Part shown: in pieces, positions 35,036 to 45,949 of the stretch
Position numbering within the stretch: the stretch's first letter is position 1
How the letters are laid out: each line of letters opens with the position of its first letter
NCBI GenBank assembly: GCA_032717465.1
Contig: CM064664.1
Location: forward strand, 2,660,969 to 2,724,968
Direction of reading: 5' to 3'
DNA: 64,000 nt
From: Coenobita brevimanus
Taxonomy: Eukaryota > Arthropoda > Malacostraca > Decapoda > Coenobitidae
The notes under the pieces: generated by a model
Told to the model about the DNA's origin: nothing
The model's input: the letters and a program-made list of their open reading frames with translations, nothing else
The model's database searches: none
Position numbers and translations under genes: made by a program

Positions 35036-37302
35036 TTAGGGTGGTCCTTATTTTCAATGGTGTAGATTTTTTATGGGCCACCTCGCACTTTTTTTCCTCA
35101 GTACAAAAACCCTCCATGCAAAATTTCAGTCTTCCACTGAAGTATATACTAGTGCCCCAAAGACCCAGAAGTTTAGACTCTGTGCTATCAGGGCTTAATA
35201 CCCCACCGGCACACCTGGGTTCCCCTTACAGTGAAAGTATTAGCTTCTCATTGGCGTGATGTCTTGGGAACAAATCCCCAACTCATTGTTGCCTAGTCTG
35301 AGAGGTTATGGTTGCCTTCTGAGTGTCCGGGAATCACATACAATGAGCCCCAATTACCTGCAACAGGAATTTCCATTGATCTCGTCTTTGACGATGACAT
35401 TGAGTACGACTCTTCGTTCCCCGAGGTTGTTCAGGACTTTCAGTGACTGGATGCATTGCCTGGCTTTCCTGTATGCATCTCGTTCAACCGACGTGGATTG
35501 GTTGACATTCAGGAACCCATTGGAAGAGCCAAGGAAGAACGGAAGGCAGCAGGTGGTGCTTGTTATGAAATCAGAGAGATTCTTCACTTGAATGACAGCC
35601 ACATACAGCTCCAGAGTCCTTCTCTTCTCAGGCTCACAAGTTACAACCCTCCTTGTTCTCCAGAGCTGTGACCATGACCATCTTAATCTCCAGATTGAGG
35701 GACTCATCAAAGAATGCCAGGCCAACAAGCTCCTCAGAGAGGTACAGGAGATGAGGACTGAAGACCTTTGCAGCAGTGGATGAGAATTCCAAGTCGACAT
35801 AGTCCAGGATGTCTTGGAGAAACTTGAAGCAGATGTGGCAACTGGTGCTGTGAACCAGTATGGAATGTAAATCATGACGGCAAATATGACAAACCATTCA
35901 GATGTGGCAAGCTCTCGCACAGTGAGCTTCAACTGCCTGCAGAAGAGGTAAATTTTGACTGAGTAGATGATTTTGGCCATCCAATGAGCGAGATGATAGG
36001 TGCCAGGTCACGAAATGTGAAAGCCACGAGGAGGAGCTCCACTAAGGATGATCACCGTGAGCTCATGCAACTCCCAGTAATCTTCCTGTGGCTGTTGGGC
36101 AGTGAGTTGAATATTGAAGAAGGTGATGACCTCATTGCAATGAGTAGGAGGGTTGGTAAGCAGCTCGAAACGATCAGCTGCAACGGAGGTCCATCCCTGC
36201 TTGAAACGCTTGAAGAGAGGGATGTCCGGCCCTAATGTGATGATGCTAGTGCAGACTGTCAAGACTTTCTGCATGATGATCTCACTGATGTGCTTCCTGC
36301 AGGGGAGTGCAGGGGAATGCAGCCCCAGACCGAATTCTGGTGTTGCTAGCAGTAGTGTCAAAGGTTATGTTTGTCACCAAGTCCACCACGTCCTACTTTT
36401 GCAGGGTAGCAAAGATCTCCTCCACCATGTCTGCTCCTGTTCCTGATTGCAGTTTGGGGACGTTCAGCAGCTTCACAATTCCCTCTCCAGACACCAGGAT
36501 AGGTTCGTCACCAACCAACTTATTGTTCCAGTGAATAGTGAGGAGAACACCAAGCTTGAAGGATGAGTGCAGAGCTACCGCCTGTTCCCCACGAGCCTCG
36601 GTTTTCCCCCCATGGATGTTCTGCCAGTTCAAAGCTACAACTGAAGGATCCTTCCCATACACAGATGCCGTGGCAGCCAAAATGTGAATAACGTTGTGGT
36701 TGCTGGTCTTTGTGTGGTCCAGAGCATTAGACAACTCTAGAGTAATGACAGGTGCACGGGAACAGGATCATCGTCGTTTGGGTGAGAATGTGGTAGCTGA
36801 CGTTGATAGTCAGGGAACAGGGTCTTTGTGTTCTCTGCCTTCTTCAGAGTCCTCCAATTTAACAGACACTTCCAATGGTGCCAGACACTGTTGCTCTCGT
36901 AGTTCCCAAACTTGGGAAGCTTCTCTCTCATGCTTCTTCATTTCAGGATTGGACACATTCCGGTCATTACCGAACATGGTGGCTTGGCGGCCTTCCTCCC
37001 CCCTCAACTAACCCCCACCAGCCCACTCGCTAATGCATCTTTTCTCCTCACTCCCTGTCCCTTGCCTGCCATTCCCGCCAAGACCACGCCCTCATTCAGA
37101 TCAGTGAGAGGCTCCCACGAATATGGTCCCATTTTCCTATATAGGGAGTAACTTCAAGGCCGTTGGGATACCAGAATTTTTTGAGAAATGTACCAAAAAA
37201 TTTAACATGCCATGTTTTTTCTATCAGTGGGACAATACTTGGGGGTGGCCCGTGAAGACTTCCCATATCTAGTTTTCACTATATACCTAAGGACCACCCT
37301 AA
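35036..37302 (-). mobile_element. DNA transposon with 15-bp inverted ends, family unassigned
   Basis: The left end TTAGGGTGGTCCTTA is matched exactly by the reverse complement of the right end (TAAGGACCACCCTAA, 37288-37302). TA is the only evident repeat at the borders. The 2.27-kb interior holds a decayed protein-coding region on the minus strand. The superfamily cannot be settled from ends and decayed protein alone. Confidence 0.75.
35354..36734 (-). pseudogene. Transposon-encoded protein, decayed (FDTTASNT family)
   Basis: On the minus strand, N- to C-terminal, it reads LDHTKTSNHNVIHILAATAS, VALNWQNIHGGKTEARGE, LLTIHWNNKLV and EPILVSGEGIVKLLNVPKLQ (36734-36393). Then, in another frame near 36360, FDTTASNT; then FPC and RKHISEIIMQKVLTVCTS with GPDIPLFKRFKQGW; and finally AKIIYSVKIYLFCRQLKLTV with further pieces down to 35354. 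I recognise these words from uncharacterised proteins repeated in many invertebrate genomes. They probably belong to the coding region of this transposon. At least three frame changes are present. Catalytic residues cannot be assigned. Confidence 0.65.
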
Positions 37303-37313
37303 CATACATACAT

Positions 37314-37317
<4 letters not shown>

Positions 37318-37377
<60 letters not shown>
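37318..37377. repeat. (TA)n microsatellite
   Basis: Pure TA, about 60 bp, following the right end of the DNA transposon. Confidence 0.97.
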
Positions 37378-37379
<2 letters not shown>

Positions 37380-38255
37380 ACGTGTATAGTATATACATTA
37401 TATAATATATTGTGTGAATATAGTCATATGTAAAGTATGCATTATACATTCTATATATTCTATTTATTGTACGTTATATATTATGTATGGTTTATAGTTG
37501 TAATCCATATCATAGATTGTATTATATGAAATTGCACACTGATGTGTATTATGTATCATGTGGCATACATTGCATATTGCATAGTATGTTAATATAGTAC
37601 AGGATGCAGAGCTTTCATATTAAATGTTATGCACTGATTTTTTCATACATGTATTTCATGCATAATTATGCAATTAAGGATAGATGTAATAATACATACG
37701 GGTACACAGGTACTGGTATATATTTACAGATGAGAAGATTCTTCAGCAGCTGCAATCAGCAGCTCCATAGTGCTACAACCGACGCTTCTTGGGATGGTCC
37801 ACAGGCCTTACTGGAGGGATAGAACAGGTTAAGGTGATAAGACTGTGATCGGAGAAGCCCAAAGGAGAGTGCCTGACGTCCTTTTAAATGGACGCTGTTT
37901 TTTCTCTAAACAACTCATTCATACTTTTATATTTGCTGACTTTCAGGATACCTGTGTGTTCTTTTGGTTCCCCTTCAAGTGTGCAATAACAATTTGGAAA
38001 AGTACTTTGTCCATGAGTCGTGCAGCACAACTCTTTCTTCAAGATGGCAAGTTTGAAATTCAGAGACCTTAACAAGTAAGTAATTGCTGTGTTTTCTAAT
38101 GCTTTTCTAATAATTTTTTTTATATCTTTTGCATGGTTCTATTGATTTTTAAGCATTTTTGCTATATGGTATTAGTATAGTAGTTTCAAAATGCTTTGTC
38201 ATGTTTTCAAAATTTCTATTGAAAATTGTGTGTCCGTTATAACTGACGCTAGGCA
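37378..38255. other. Gene-free AT-rich stretch
   Basis: Very AT-rich to about 37740, then mixed sequence. It starts TGTTACG like the Gypsy LTR, but no matching CGTAACA end is found downstream. I see no 5' LTR for the Gypsy element that follows, and no supportable gene. Confidence 0.5.
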
Positions 38256-38740
38256 GTGGTGAGGACATATGACTACATATGTGATCCGGGAGTTTGTAAG
38301 TTCAGGGTGAAGTATAGGGCCATCTGTGGGGCATTCCCAATGGCAGAACCCCCAAATGAGAAAATGTGGAAGGGGATAATTATGGATAACGTTCCACAGG
38401 CAATTAGAGCTAGGCTCAAAATTTGTAAAGGTAAGGGCATGACTGAGGAGTTTTTGACAGAACTCGAGAGTGCCAGAAGTTTTATGAAAGCACAGGTCAA
38501 CAAAGTGGTAGCTAACTCAGAAAGGGCAGAAGTCAAGCTCCGACCGTGAGGATGGTGTCAGGATGGTAGTAAGCACCCCCGTTCTCAGTGCCCAACGAAA
38601 CCGCCACCTAGAGGCTGTTTCGATTGCTTGGCCCAGGGGCAAAGACAGGGACATGCAGGGTGCCCTGGAAGGCAGAACAAGGCTAACCCTCCAGGTAATG
38701 ACCCAAATACCCCAAAGGCATGACGTTTGAGTGGCGAAAC
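38256..38740 (+). pseudogene. Gypsy-2 Gag C-terminal part
   Basis: Frame 38256-38549 encodes about 97 residues (VPQAIRARLKICKGKGM, FLTELESARSFMKAQVNKVV) consistent with the end of a Gag core. Beyond a stop, another frame reads CFDCLAQGQRQGHAGC, a CCHC-like knuckle with altered spacing. The start codon is not identified, and a 5' part is missing or too decayed to recognise. Confidence 0.55.
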
Positions 38741-39525
38741 TGCTTTCAGGATAAGAAATAAAAAATCTAAAGGTAAAATGGAGGTAGCTAAAGAGACAGG
38801 TGCTATTTCTTCTAGAGCTCAAGTTGATGACAGGAACACTGCTAGCATAAAGAGAAAGCTTGAAACTCCAACTGTGATGATAACAATTAACAACAGGCAA
38901 GTAACAGCATTTGTAGACAGGTTCTATGGCAACACTCATAAAAGCCAGTCTGGTGAAGATTTTAGGTATATAGGACCACGTTAAGCCCACTAGTAAAGCG
39001 TTACATTCAGTGTCAAATCACACGTTGAAGGTCCAAGGGGAAGTTATGGTGAAGGTAATGGTGTCAAAATCTTGCACAGTACAACACAAGATGGTTGTGG
39101 TTCCTGATGAGTACTTGTCCTCAGATATCCTGATGGGAGCGGACCTGATTGGTAAAGCAAGATTCATGTGGGATGGAAGAACTCAAGACCTGTATTGGGG
39201 TGAGCAGTATTACAAAGTTTACACTGATAAGGGTCATTCTGTCCGCAGGATAAAGTGTCAGAAGCTAAGTAAGAGTTCAGTAGAGAGCACTGTGAAGGAT
39301 TCAGAGCAAAACTGGTTACATGTTAAAGAAAAGGTTACATGTGTTCCACAGCAACTATCCTGGTTGAGAGCTGCAAGTAAGAAATTCCAGGAAGGCCAGA
39401 TCATACTTGTTGAGAAGGATCATATTAGTAAATCTTCCAAATGGGATAAGCTAACCATGCACAAGAGCTGTTTTGTGGTCGATGAGAATGGAGGCTTCGA
39501 TATACCAGTGATTAACTCTAATTGA
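38727..39525 (+). pseudogene. Gypsy-2 protease region
   Basis: Two frames are seen. 38727-38984 reads PTVMITINNRQVTAFVDRFY, the strand leading into a retroviral-type aspartic protease site, but D-R-F stands where D-S-G or D-T-G is expected. 39010-39525 reads MVVVPDEYLSSDILMGADLI, the second conserved hydrophobic-G-x-D block, followed by a linker (KDHISKSSKWDKLTMHKSC). The protease is inactive by its key motif and by the stop between frames. Confidence 0.7.
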
Positions 39526-39539
39526 AAGCCATTCAGAAT

Positions 39540-40395
39540 AAGTCCAGGGAAACGTCTAGGGAAATACACTGTGATTGAAGGTTAAATCACTTATGTACAT
39601 TTTTCTGGGAAAGAACTTGGAAACAAAGAGAACCTTGTAGGGAAGATTGGTCAAACTGAAACTCCAGTTAACTTCTGCCAAGCACACAAGGAACTGATGG
39701 CAAATGACAGTAAGGATGTGAAGATAACATCAGTATGGGGATGTTCCGTATGTGGATGGTCTGATCATAAACTGCCTGAGATCGTTGCAGCAGTAAACAA
39801 AATTGATAACACTCTAATTCCCCACAGTGACAACACCTCAGCTGAAGGTGATAGAAAGACTAGGCTTTCCTCCATAATTCAAAAACTTGACTGGAAGCAC
39901 ATAGCTGATGACCACCAAAAACAGTTGATAGAAGTCATTTTGGAGAATGACCAGCTATTTATTTTGGGTGACAGAGAGTTGGGCAGATTCAATGATTCTG
40001 AAGCACATATTCCAACGGTAGATGATGAACCAATTAGGATGCCATTGTACAGACACCCGGAGAGATCTAAGAAAGCTATTGTAGAGATGATTCAGAACAT
40101 GTTAGATAGAGACATTATAGAAGAGTCCACAGCAGTGTATGTCACCAATTGTCCTCGTCAGCAAACGAGATAGTCCAAGAGAATGTGTATTGATTACCGA
40201 GGAGTGAACAAGAAAGTGAAGATAGATAATAAGTTTTTACCTAGGCTTGGCGAGCTAGTGGAGGAGAGTGCAGGAAGGAAATTTTTCTGTACCTTAGACA
40301 TGAAAGACACATACCACCAATTAATGTTAGGTGAATCCTCCAAAGATTTGACAACTTTTTCCGGTGGTCTGAGCTTGTATAGATTCAAACAACTG
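39540..40395 (+). pseudogene. Gypsy-2 reverse transcriptase, N-terminal half
   Basis: It includes DNDQLFILGDRELGRFNDSEA-type pre-RT sequence split here by stops, then PIRMPLYRHPERSKKAIVEM, IQNMLDRDIIEESTA, a stop near 40171, CIDYRGVNKKVKIDNKFLPR and FFCTLDMKDTYHQLMLGE, which is RT blocks 2 and 3. It ends at SLYRFKQL, immediately before the expected PFGL block. The next recognisable residues (LPFDLLISSAIFTRIMQ) are at 45167. Confidence 0.85.
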
Positions 40396-40589
40396 CTCGT
40401 GGGCCATTCGTGCCCCTCGCACTTGCTGCTGCAGAGGGCTCTCGCGTTTATGTGCTGTTCCACTGCAACGTTGTCACTTGGATTTTTTACAGCTATCCAA
40501 TTGATTGTGTTATTTGCAGCTTCGGGAAAGGAACCTGATTTGTCCAAATGCAAGTCCGAAGTACACACACAAACACACGGATACTGCTA
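40396..40589. other. Unassigned insertion sequence before LINE E
   Basis: It replaces the expected continuation of the Gypsy-2 RT. It has no recognisable coding content and ends in an AC-rich word, ACACACGGATACTGCTA (40573-40589). A near copy (45137-45153) closes LINE E. Confidence 0.4.
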
Positions 40590-41113
40590 CGGTTTATTTT
40601 AGTTCTACCTCTGGGCAAAAAATTTACGGAGATCCTATGCCGGGCTCCGGGAGCAGCGTTTTTGGGTCAAAATGTGATCACTCATTAAATATAGTAAAAG
40701 TTTTTCAATCGTGATGGGACCAAGTTATTTTTTCACATCAGCGATTTTTTTGCGATTTTTACGCCAGTTTTGGTGCGATTTGAATGTGTAGTTTCGGCTG
40801 CCCAAAACACACACACACACACACACAGAGGGATTCAATCTAGGCGGACGTGGGTTACCGGCGCTCCGTACCAAATCATCACGGCCAGTGGCATTACCTA
40901 AATTTGTATCTTTGTATGAGTCAAGCTCAGTACCAGGTTAGACTAAATGATTGTTCATTATTAAAAGGAAAAAAAAAAAAAGTTTAAACAAGACTTGTTC
41001 AAACAGGAAATAGAACCAAGACGAAAGAATACGCTGAGTCATCTCTGAGGTTTGTTTAGACTACAACAACACGGAGATTGTAAGTACATGCTTTGCACTT
41101 TAAGTATTGCAAA
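40590..41113 (+). other. LINE E 5' UTR (presumed)
   Basis: Non-coding sequence before ORF1, with an AC-run near 40807-40828 and an A-run near 40970-40981. No reading frame of note. Confidence 0.45.
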
Positions 41114-42142
41114 ATGGATACATACTTTAGTAAAGCAAATTTGGAAAAGAATAGGGATAAAGGTAAAAAGCAAAATGATGATTTCTACCAAGAACTGGTT
41201 GAAGTAGAGACTCACAATAGACTGGTCGAACGTGTAAACAAACTAGAAATGGCTTTCAAAAATGAAATTGATGAAATAAAGAAGCAGATGCACTTGCAAA
41301 AGGAAGAAATAGAAAAACTAGGAAGGGAGGCCAATAAGAAAGACACAACCATCAGTGAACTAACAGTGGAATTGAGTACACTTAGGAAGAAAATGAGTGA
41401 AATGGCAAGTACAGTAGTCAATCACGAGAGTGTTATGGAAGAGTTCAAAAATGACACAGTGACAATTAGGCAAGTTAGCTGTCTTATTGACCAGAGCAGT
41501 GATATTGAGGAGAAGATAACACAAGTGAATGAAGCTGTGCAAAGCTACAAAAATGATGTAGAAACCACGTATGCTGAAATGGTGAAAGTAAAGAAAGACT
41601 TAGAAACAAGGGAGGAGGAAAAAAACATCAAAAAGGAGGTGAAAAGAATAATCCGAAACAATCCAAAGTTAGTCAGAGATTCAGTAGAGATAAACAAATC
41701 TATAGTAATCACTGGTATAGAAGAGGAAGAAATTAAAAACAAGATCACAAGAGACAAAAAGGAGATGACAAATGTAATGAACTTACTGAAAGAAGTATCA
41801 GAGGAAATCTGTAGTAAAGACATAGAGGAACACAAAAGGTTAGGGAAATACGAGAAAAGCAAGACAAGACCTCTAAAGGTGACTTTCCAGAGTGTAAACA
41901 CTGTGGAAGAGATACTAAAGAATGCAAAGAATCTTATGGAAAAAGAGGAGTTCAAAAATGTATGGATAAAAAGATGCCTAACACAACAGGAACTGGAATT
42001 ACTGAAAGAGAAAAGGGAGGAAGCAAAAACAAAAAATGAGGGAAGATCAGAAGAGGAGAAGAAGAAATTTTTTTACAAAGTAATAGGATTGCAGGTACGA
42101 AAGTGGTACATAAACAGGATGGAAGAAAAAGGAGGAAGGTAG
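41114..42142 (+). CDS. LINE E ORF1 protein: coiled coil, RRM-like and C-terminal domain
   Basis: Intact frame of 342 codons from the ATG at 41114; the frame is open a few codons upstream without ATG. Residues about 30-190 are a strongly charged heptad-rich coiled coil (VERVNKLEMAFKNEIDEIKK, LQKEEIEKLGREANKK). Then comes KSIVITGIEEEEI, an RRM-like strand, and HKRLGKYEKSKTRPLKVTFQ and WIKRCLTQQELELLKEKREE. The last two match the RRM-to-CTD layout of L1-type ORF1 RNA chaperones. The protein should trimerise and bind element RNA. It is Lys/Glu-rich throughout and free of stops, unlike ORF2. Confidence 0.8.
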   Translation: MDTYFSKANLEKNRDKGKKQNDDFYQELVEVETHNRLVERVNKLEMAFKNEIDEIKKQMHLQKEEIEKLGREANKKDTTISELTVELSTLRKKMSEMASTVVNHESVMEEFKNDTVTIRQVSCLIDQSSDIEEKITQVNEAVQSYKNDVETTYAEMVKVKKDLETREEEKNIKKEVKRIIRNNPKLVRDSVEINKSIVITGIEEEEIKNKITRDKKEMTNVMNLLKEVSEEICSKDIEEHKRLGKYEKSKTRPLKVTFQSVNTVEEILKNAKNLMEKEEFKNVWIKRCLTQQELELLKEKREEAKTKNEGRSEEEKKKFFYKVIGLQVRKWYINRMEEKGGR

Positions 42143-42174
42143 TAGAACCATGTCATGACAAGTATATAAACAAG

Positions 42175-42957
42175 ATGATAAAGTTGATGTACTCAAATGT
42201 GGATGGAATGATATCTAAATTATTAGAGATGAATGATTATGTCAGAGAAAATGAACCACAAATAATATGCCTAACTGAAACAAAATTAACACCAAGGATA
42301 TCCAATGACATACTAAACTTAGAGGAATACAATATATGGAGAAGAGACAGAAATTTAAAAAAAGGAGGAGGAATTATAATATTAACTAAGAAAAATCTAA
42401 AAGTCAAGGAAATAAAACTAGATATACCATCACAAGTAGAACTGACTGCAGTAGAGATCGACACATCTGAAGGTAAAGTAATTGTAGCCAATTTGTACAT
42501 GCCACCCAGATCAAACACATGGGAAAGAGAGGAATATGAGAACCTGGCAGAGAGTACAATTCAGAGTATAAGATCATTGCTACATAAAATGGAAGAGAAA
42601 TCGGAAAGAATTATACTAACTGGGGACTTCAATACAAATATAAATTGGAATACTCTAGATATAAAGAGCCAAGAAAGCTGTTGGGACCAAAATCTCCTGG
42701 ATCTCTAACAAGAGTTTTTCTTAACGCAACATGTGAGGGAAACCACCAGAAAAAGAGGACTAGATGTACCTTCAGTGCTAGATCTAATATTTACTAGGCA
42801 AGAAAATGATATTGACAGTTTAATAAATCACCCTCCACTCGGCAAAAGCGATCATACAGAACTAAATTATAACTTCAGGATAACATATGACATAGTAAAC
42901 AGCAATGACAGTTACAAAAAGAGCCTAAACTATAAAAAGGGAAATTATCAGACCTAA
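42175..42957 (+). pseudogene. LINE E ORF2, endonuclease domain
   Basis: The ATG at 42175 is the first in frame; the ORF2 frame itself is already open within the end of ORF1. It reads KLMYSNVDGMISKL (Asn block), PQIICLTETKLTPR (catalytic Glu), GGGIIILTKKNL, RIILTGDFNTNINW, then a stop at 42706-42708. In the same frame it continues with DVPSVLDLIFTRQ and LGKSDHTELNY (SDH motif). A second stop comes at 42955. The nonsense codon and the following frameshift inactivate it. Confidence 0.85.
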
Positions 42958-45060
42958 AGAAGTATTTCTTAGAAGTTGATTGGGAAAATGAGCTTAAAGG
43001 ACAAGATTTAAATGCTGTATATAAAATTTTTTGTGAATTTTATGAAATAGGAGTCCAGAAGTACATCCCACAGCACAAAGAAGCAGATAAGAAAATACAG
43101 AAATGGTTCAATACAGAATGTAAAAAATCAAAAGAAAGAAGAGATTTGTTGTGGAATAGATACAGAAGACACAATAGTGAAAGGGCGTATAATAATTACA
43201 AACAGGCAAGAAACGAATATACAAGAATAAGGAGGGAAGCCCAAAAACAGTTTGAGGAGGATATAATAAATAACAGTAGTGATCAACCAAAGCTGTTTTA
43301 CAGCTATATCAGAAGCAAAACCAAAGTAAAAGATATAATACAATCCATTACGGACGAGGGAATCACTTATACACAAGAGAAAGATATTTGTGAAGCACTA
43401 AATAAGAATTTCCAATTAGTTTTTACGGAAGAAAAAAATTTTTGAGAGGGACTATGTGGAACACGCATGTCCACACATACTACCAGATATACAAATAGCA
43501 GAAAAAGTAATACAGGAGGAGTTAAGTAGATTAGACAGAGGAAAAGCAAGTGGTCCTGATGAAATTTCATGTTGGGTATTAAGAGAATGTGCAAAGGAGT
43601 TAAGTAAACCATTATTTATAATTTTCAAGAAATCCTTGAGTCAAGGTAAACTACCTGATATTTGGAAAAAAGCAAATATTGTCCCCTTATTCAAGAAAGG
43701 AAATAGACAAAATCCACTCAACTACCGACCAGTATCACTGACCAGTGTTGTAAGCAAGGTATTAGAAAAACTTATAAGAAAAGCTTGGGTAAATCATCTA
43801 GAAGAACACAGTATGATAACAGAAAGACAGTTTGGTTTCAGAAAAGGAAAATCATGTGTTACTAATCTGTTGAGCTACTATGACAGAGTAACAAACACAA
43901 TACAGGAAGGGGAAGGATGGGTGGACAGTATCTATTTAGATTTCAAGAAAGCTTTTGACACAGTACCACACCAAAGACTTTTATGGAAACTGTACCATCA
44001 AGGAGGAATTCGAGGCAAACTGTTTTGTTGGATGCAAGACTTTCTCATAAAAAGAGAAATGAGGACAGTACTAAGAGGAAACTACTCATCATGGAAAGAA
44101 GTGACTAGTGGAGTACCACAGGGTTCAGTGCTGGCACCAATCATGTTTTTAGTGTATATAAATGATATAAACAGTAACACTGGAAATGAGAGCTATCTGA
44201 ATATGTTTGCAGATGATGCAAAAATACAGAGGAGAATTACTAACACAGACTCTTGCAAAAGAGCTACAAGAAGAATTAAATAAACATCATAAATGGAGTA
44301 GCACATGGCAAATGGAATTCAATGTGGACAAGTGTCATGTAATCAAGTTTGGTAAAAGTGGAAAAAGACCTGATTGAGATTATAAGTTAGGAAATAAAAC
44401 CCTATACACATCAGAAAGAGAGAAAGACCTAGTTGTGATTATCAATAACAGACTATCTCCGGCTGACCACATCAGCGAGAAGGTACGGAACATGTATACA
44501 CTGCTTGCAAATATGAGAATAGCATTCACATACATAAATGAAGACATGCTAAGAAGGATAATAACATCATTCATTAGACCAACCCTGGAATATGCATCAG
44601 TAGTCTGGAGTCCTCATCTCAAAAAGCATATAGACAAGATTGAAAAAGTTCAAAGGGCCGCTACAAGATGGATACCAAGCTTAAGGGACCTAAGCTACGA
44701 AGAAAGACTAAATAAACTGAATCTACCAACTTTACAGGAGAGAAGGAAAAGAGGTGACATGATAATGCTATATAAGTGCATATCAGGAAAGGAGAAAATA
44801 GACATAAATGATTACTTAACATATGGAGAAGCATCAGGAAGAGGACACTGCAAAAAACTGCATAAGAAGAGAGGTGATAAAGACGTAAGGAAATTCAGTT
44901 TCCCAAACTGAGCAATTGATCAATGGAATGCACTACCGAATGAAATAGTGTGTGCCAAAACAGTTCACAAATTTAAGGATATGTACGATAAATATGGTTT
45001 AAGACACGGGACAGTACGAGCTTCACTCATTCCTGTAAAGATACAATTAGGTAAGAACAA
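42954..45060 (+). pseudogene. LINE E ORF2, linker and reverse transcriptase
   Basis: The linker frame 42954-43445 (NSERAYNNYKQARNEYTRIR, LFYSYIRSKTKVKD) is followed by a frame change near 43440. RT 43456-44283 is intact in itself: GKASGPDEISCWVLRECAKE, FKKGNRQNPLNYRPVSLTS, RQFGFRKGKSCVTNLLSYYD, YLDFKKAFDTVPHQRLL, GVPQGSVLAPIMF and NMFADDAKIQR with the FADD site. After another shift near 44275, the thumb and tail run to 44911 and beyond: KVRNMYTLLANMRIAFTYIN, LEYASVVWSPHLKKHIDKIE, VQRAATRWIPSLRDLSYEER, WNALPNEIVCAKTVHKFK. The tail pattern agrees with CR1/L2-type elements. Confidence 0.87.
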
Positions 45061-45069
45061 TTAGGTAAG

Positions 45070-45136
<67 letters not shown>

Positions 45137-45143
45137 ACACACG
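45061..45143. repeat. LINE E 3' tandem and (AC)n
   Basis: AATTAGGTAAGAAC occurs twice (45046-45073), followed by (AC)n to about 45143. Short 3' tandems are usual in this LINE group. Confidence 0.85.
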
Positions 45144-45165
45144 GCTACTGCTAGAGTATATAATA

Positions 45166-45880
45166 AGACTTCCCTTTGATTTGTTAATCAGCTCAGCAAT
45201 CTTTACACGAATAATGCAGGAAGTCTTGAGACCCCAATTAAATAGGGATGGTACCGGAATTACCTAGATGATGTAGTTCTGTGTGCAGATTCTTTTGAGC
45301 AGCTAGTTGCTAGACTGCGTGAGACCTTTCAAAGGCTACAGCAGTGGGTGTGAAGCTAAACTTGAGCAAGTGTGACTTTGGACATAGAGAAGTGAAGTTT
45401 CTGGGTCACATAGTTTCAGAAAACGGGATAAGACCAGACTCAAAGAACGTTGAAGCAGTAGCAAAGATGCCAATACCTAGGAGTGTGAAGCAGGTCAGGA
45501 GATTTCTCGGGATGTGTAATTTTCACAGAAAGCATATCCCAGATTTTGCATTGTTGGTTAGTCCATTAACTAACCTGATGCGGAAGGATTCCAAGTTTGA
45601 GTGAACTGAGGAATGCGAGAAAGCTTTTGTGACTCTAAAAGAGAAGCTAATACGTGCACCAGTGCTAGCCAAAGCAGACCAAACCAGGAAATTTGAGGTG
45701 CCCACAGATGCAAGTGACACTGATATTGGTGGAGCCTTAATGCAGATTCATGATGATAACCATTTAAGACCCATTGGATATTCAAAGAAACTGAATGCAA
45801 CTGAGAGGAAATAGTTACAGATGAAGAAGCCCTGGCCGTAGTTAACTCCTGCAGATTTTTCAGTCACGATCTTGGTGTAA
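45166..45880 (+). pseudogene. Gypsy-2 RT C-terminal half and RNase H start
   Basis: It resumes with LPFDLLISSAIFTRIMQEVL, then a broken YLDDVVLC block near 45270 (the frame is shifted, but the two Asp codons are readable). GVKLNLSKCDFGHREVKFLG, VKQVRRFLGMCNFHRKHIPD and TEECEKAFVTLKEKLIRAPV follow after a stop at 45603. RNase H begins with KFEVPTDASDTDIGGALMQI (first Asp block, normally DAS) and IGYSKKLNATERK before another stop. Confidence 0.85.
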
Positions 45881-45949
45881 ACTTTTCACCATTGTCACAG
45901 ACCATCAGCCTATGACCACCATTTAATGAAAGAGAACAAATTGCCATTG

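Larger units (their letters stand above)
40590..45136 (+). mobile_element. CR1/L2-like LINE (E) with ORF1 and ORF2
   Basis: It is flanked by ACACACGG-N-TACTGCTA on both sides (40573-40589 and 45137-45153, one mismatch), a likely target duplication of 17 bp. It contains an apparent 5' UTR of about 520 bp, ORF1, ORF2, and a 3' end with the short tandem AATTAGGTAAGAACA followed by (AC)n. RT motifs (GVPQGSVLAPIMFLVYINDI, FADDAKI) and a coiled-coil ORF1 fit the CR1/L2 group; the exact clade is not certain. Confidence 0.8.

Noticed and set aside
38060..38085. Splice-donor-like CAAGTAAGTAA after a short open stretch
   Set aside because: No recognisable protein precedes it and no matching acceptor exon was found; not enough to call a host exon.
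37378..38230. 5' LTR of Gypsy-2 starting TGTTACG
   Set aside because: The start resembles the young Gypsy LTR, but no CGTAACA or other matching end, and no similarity to that LTR or to sequence after 47.3 kb, was found.
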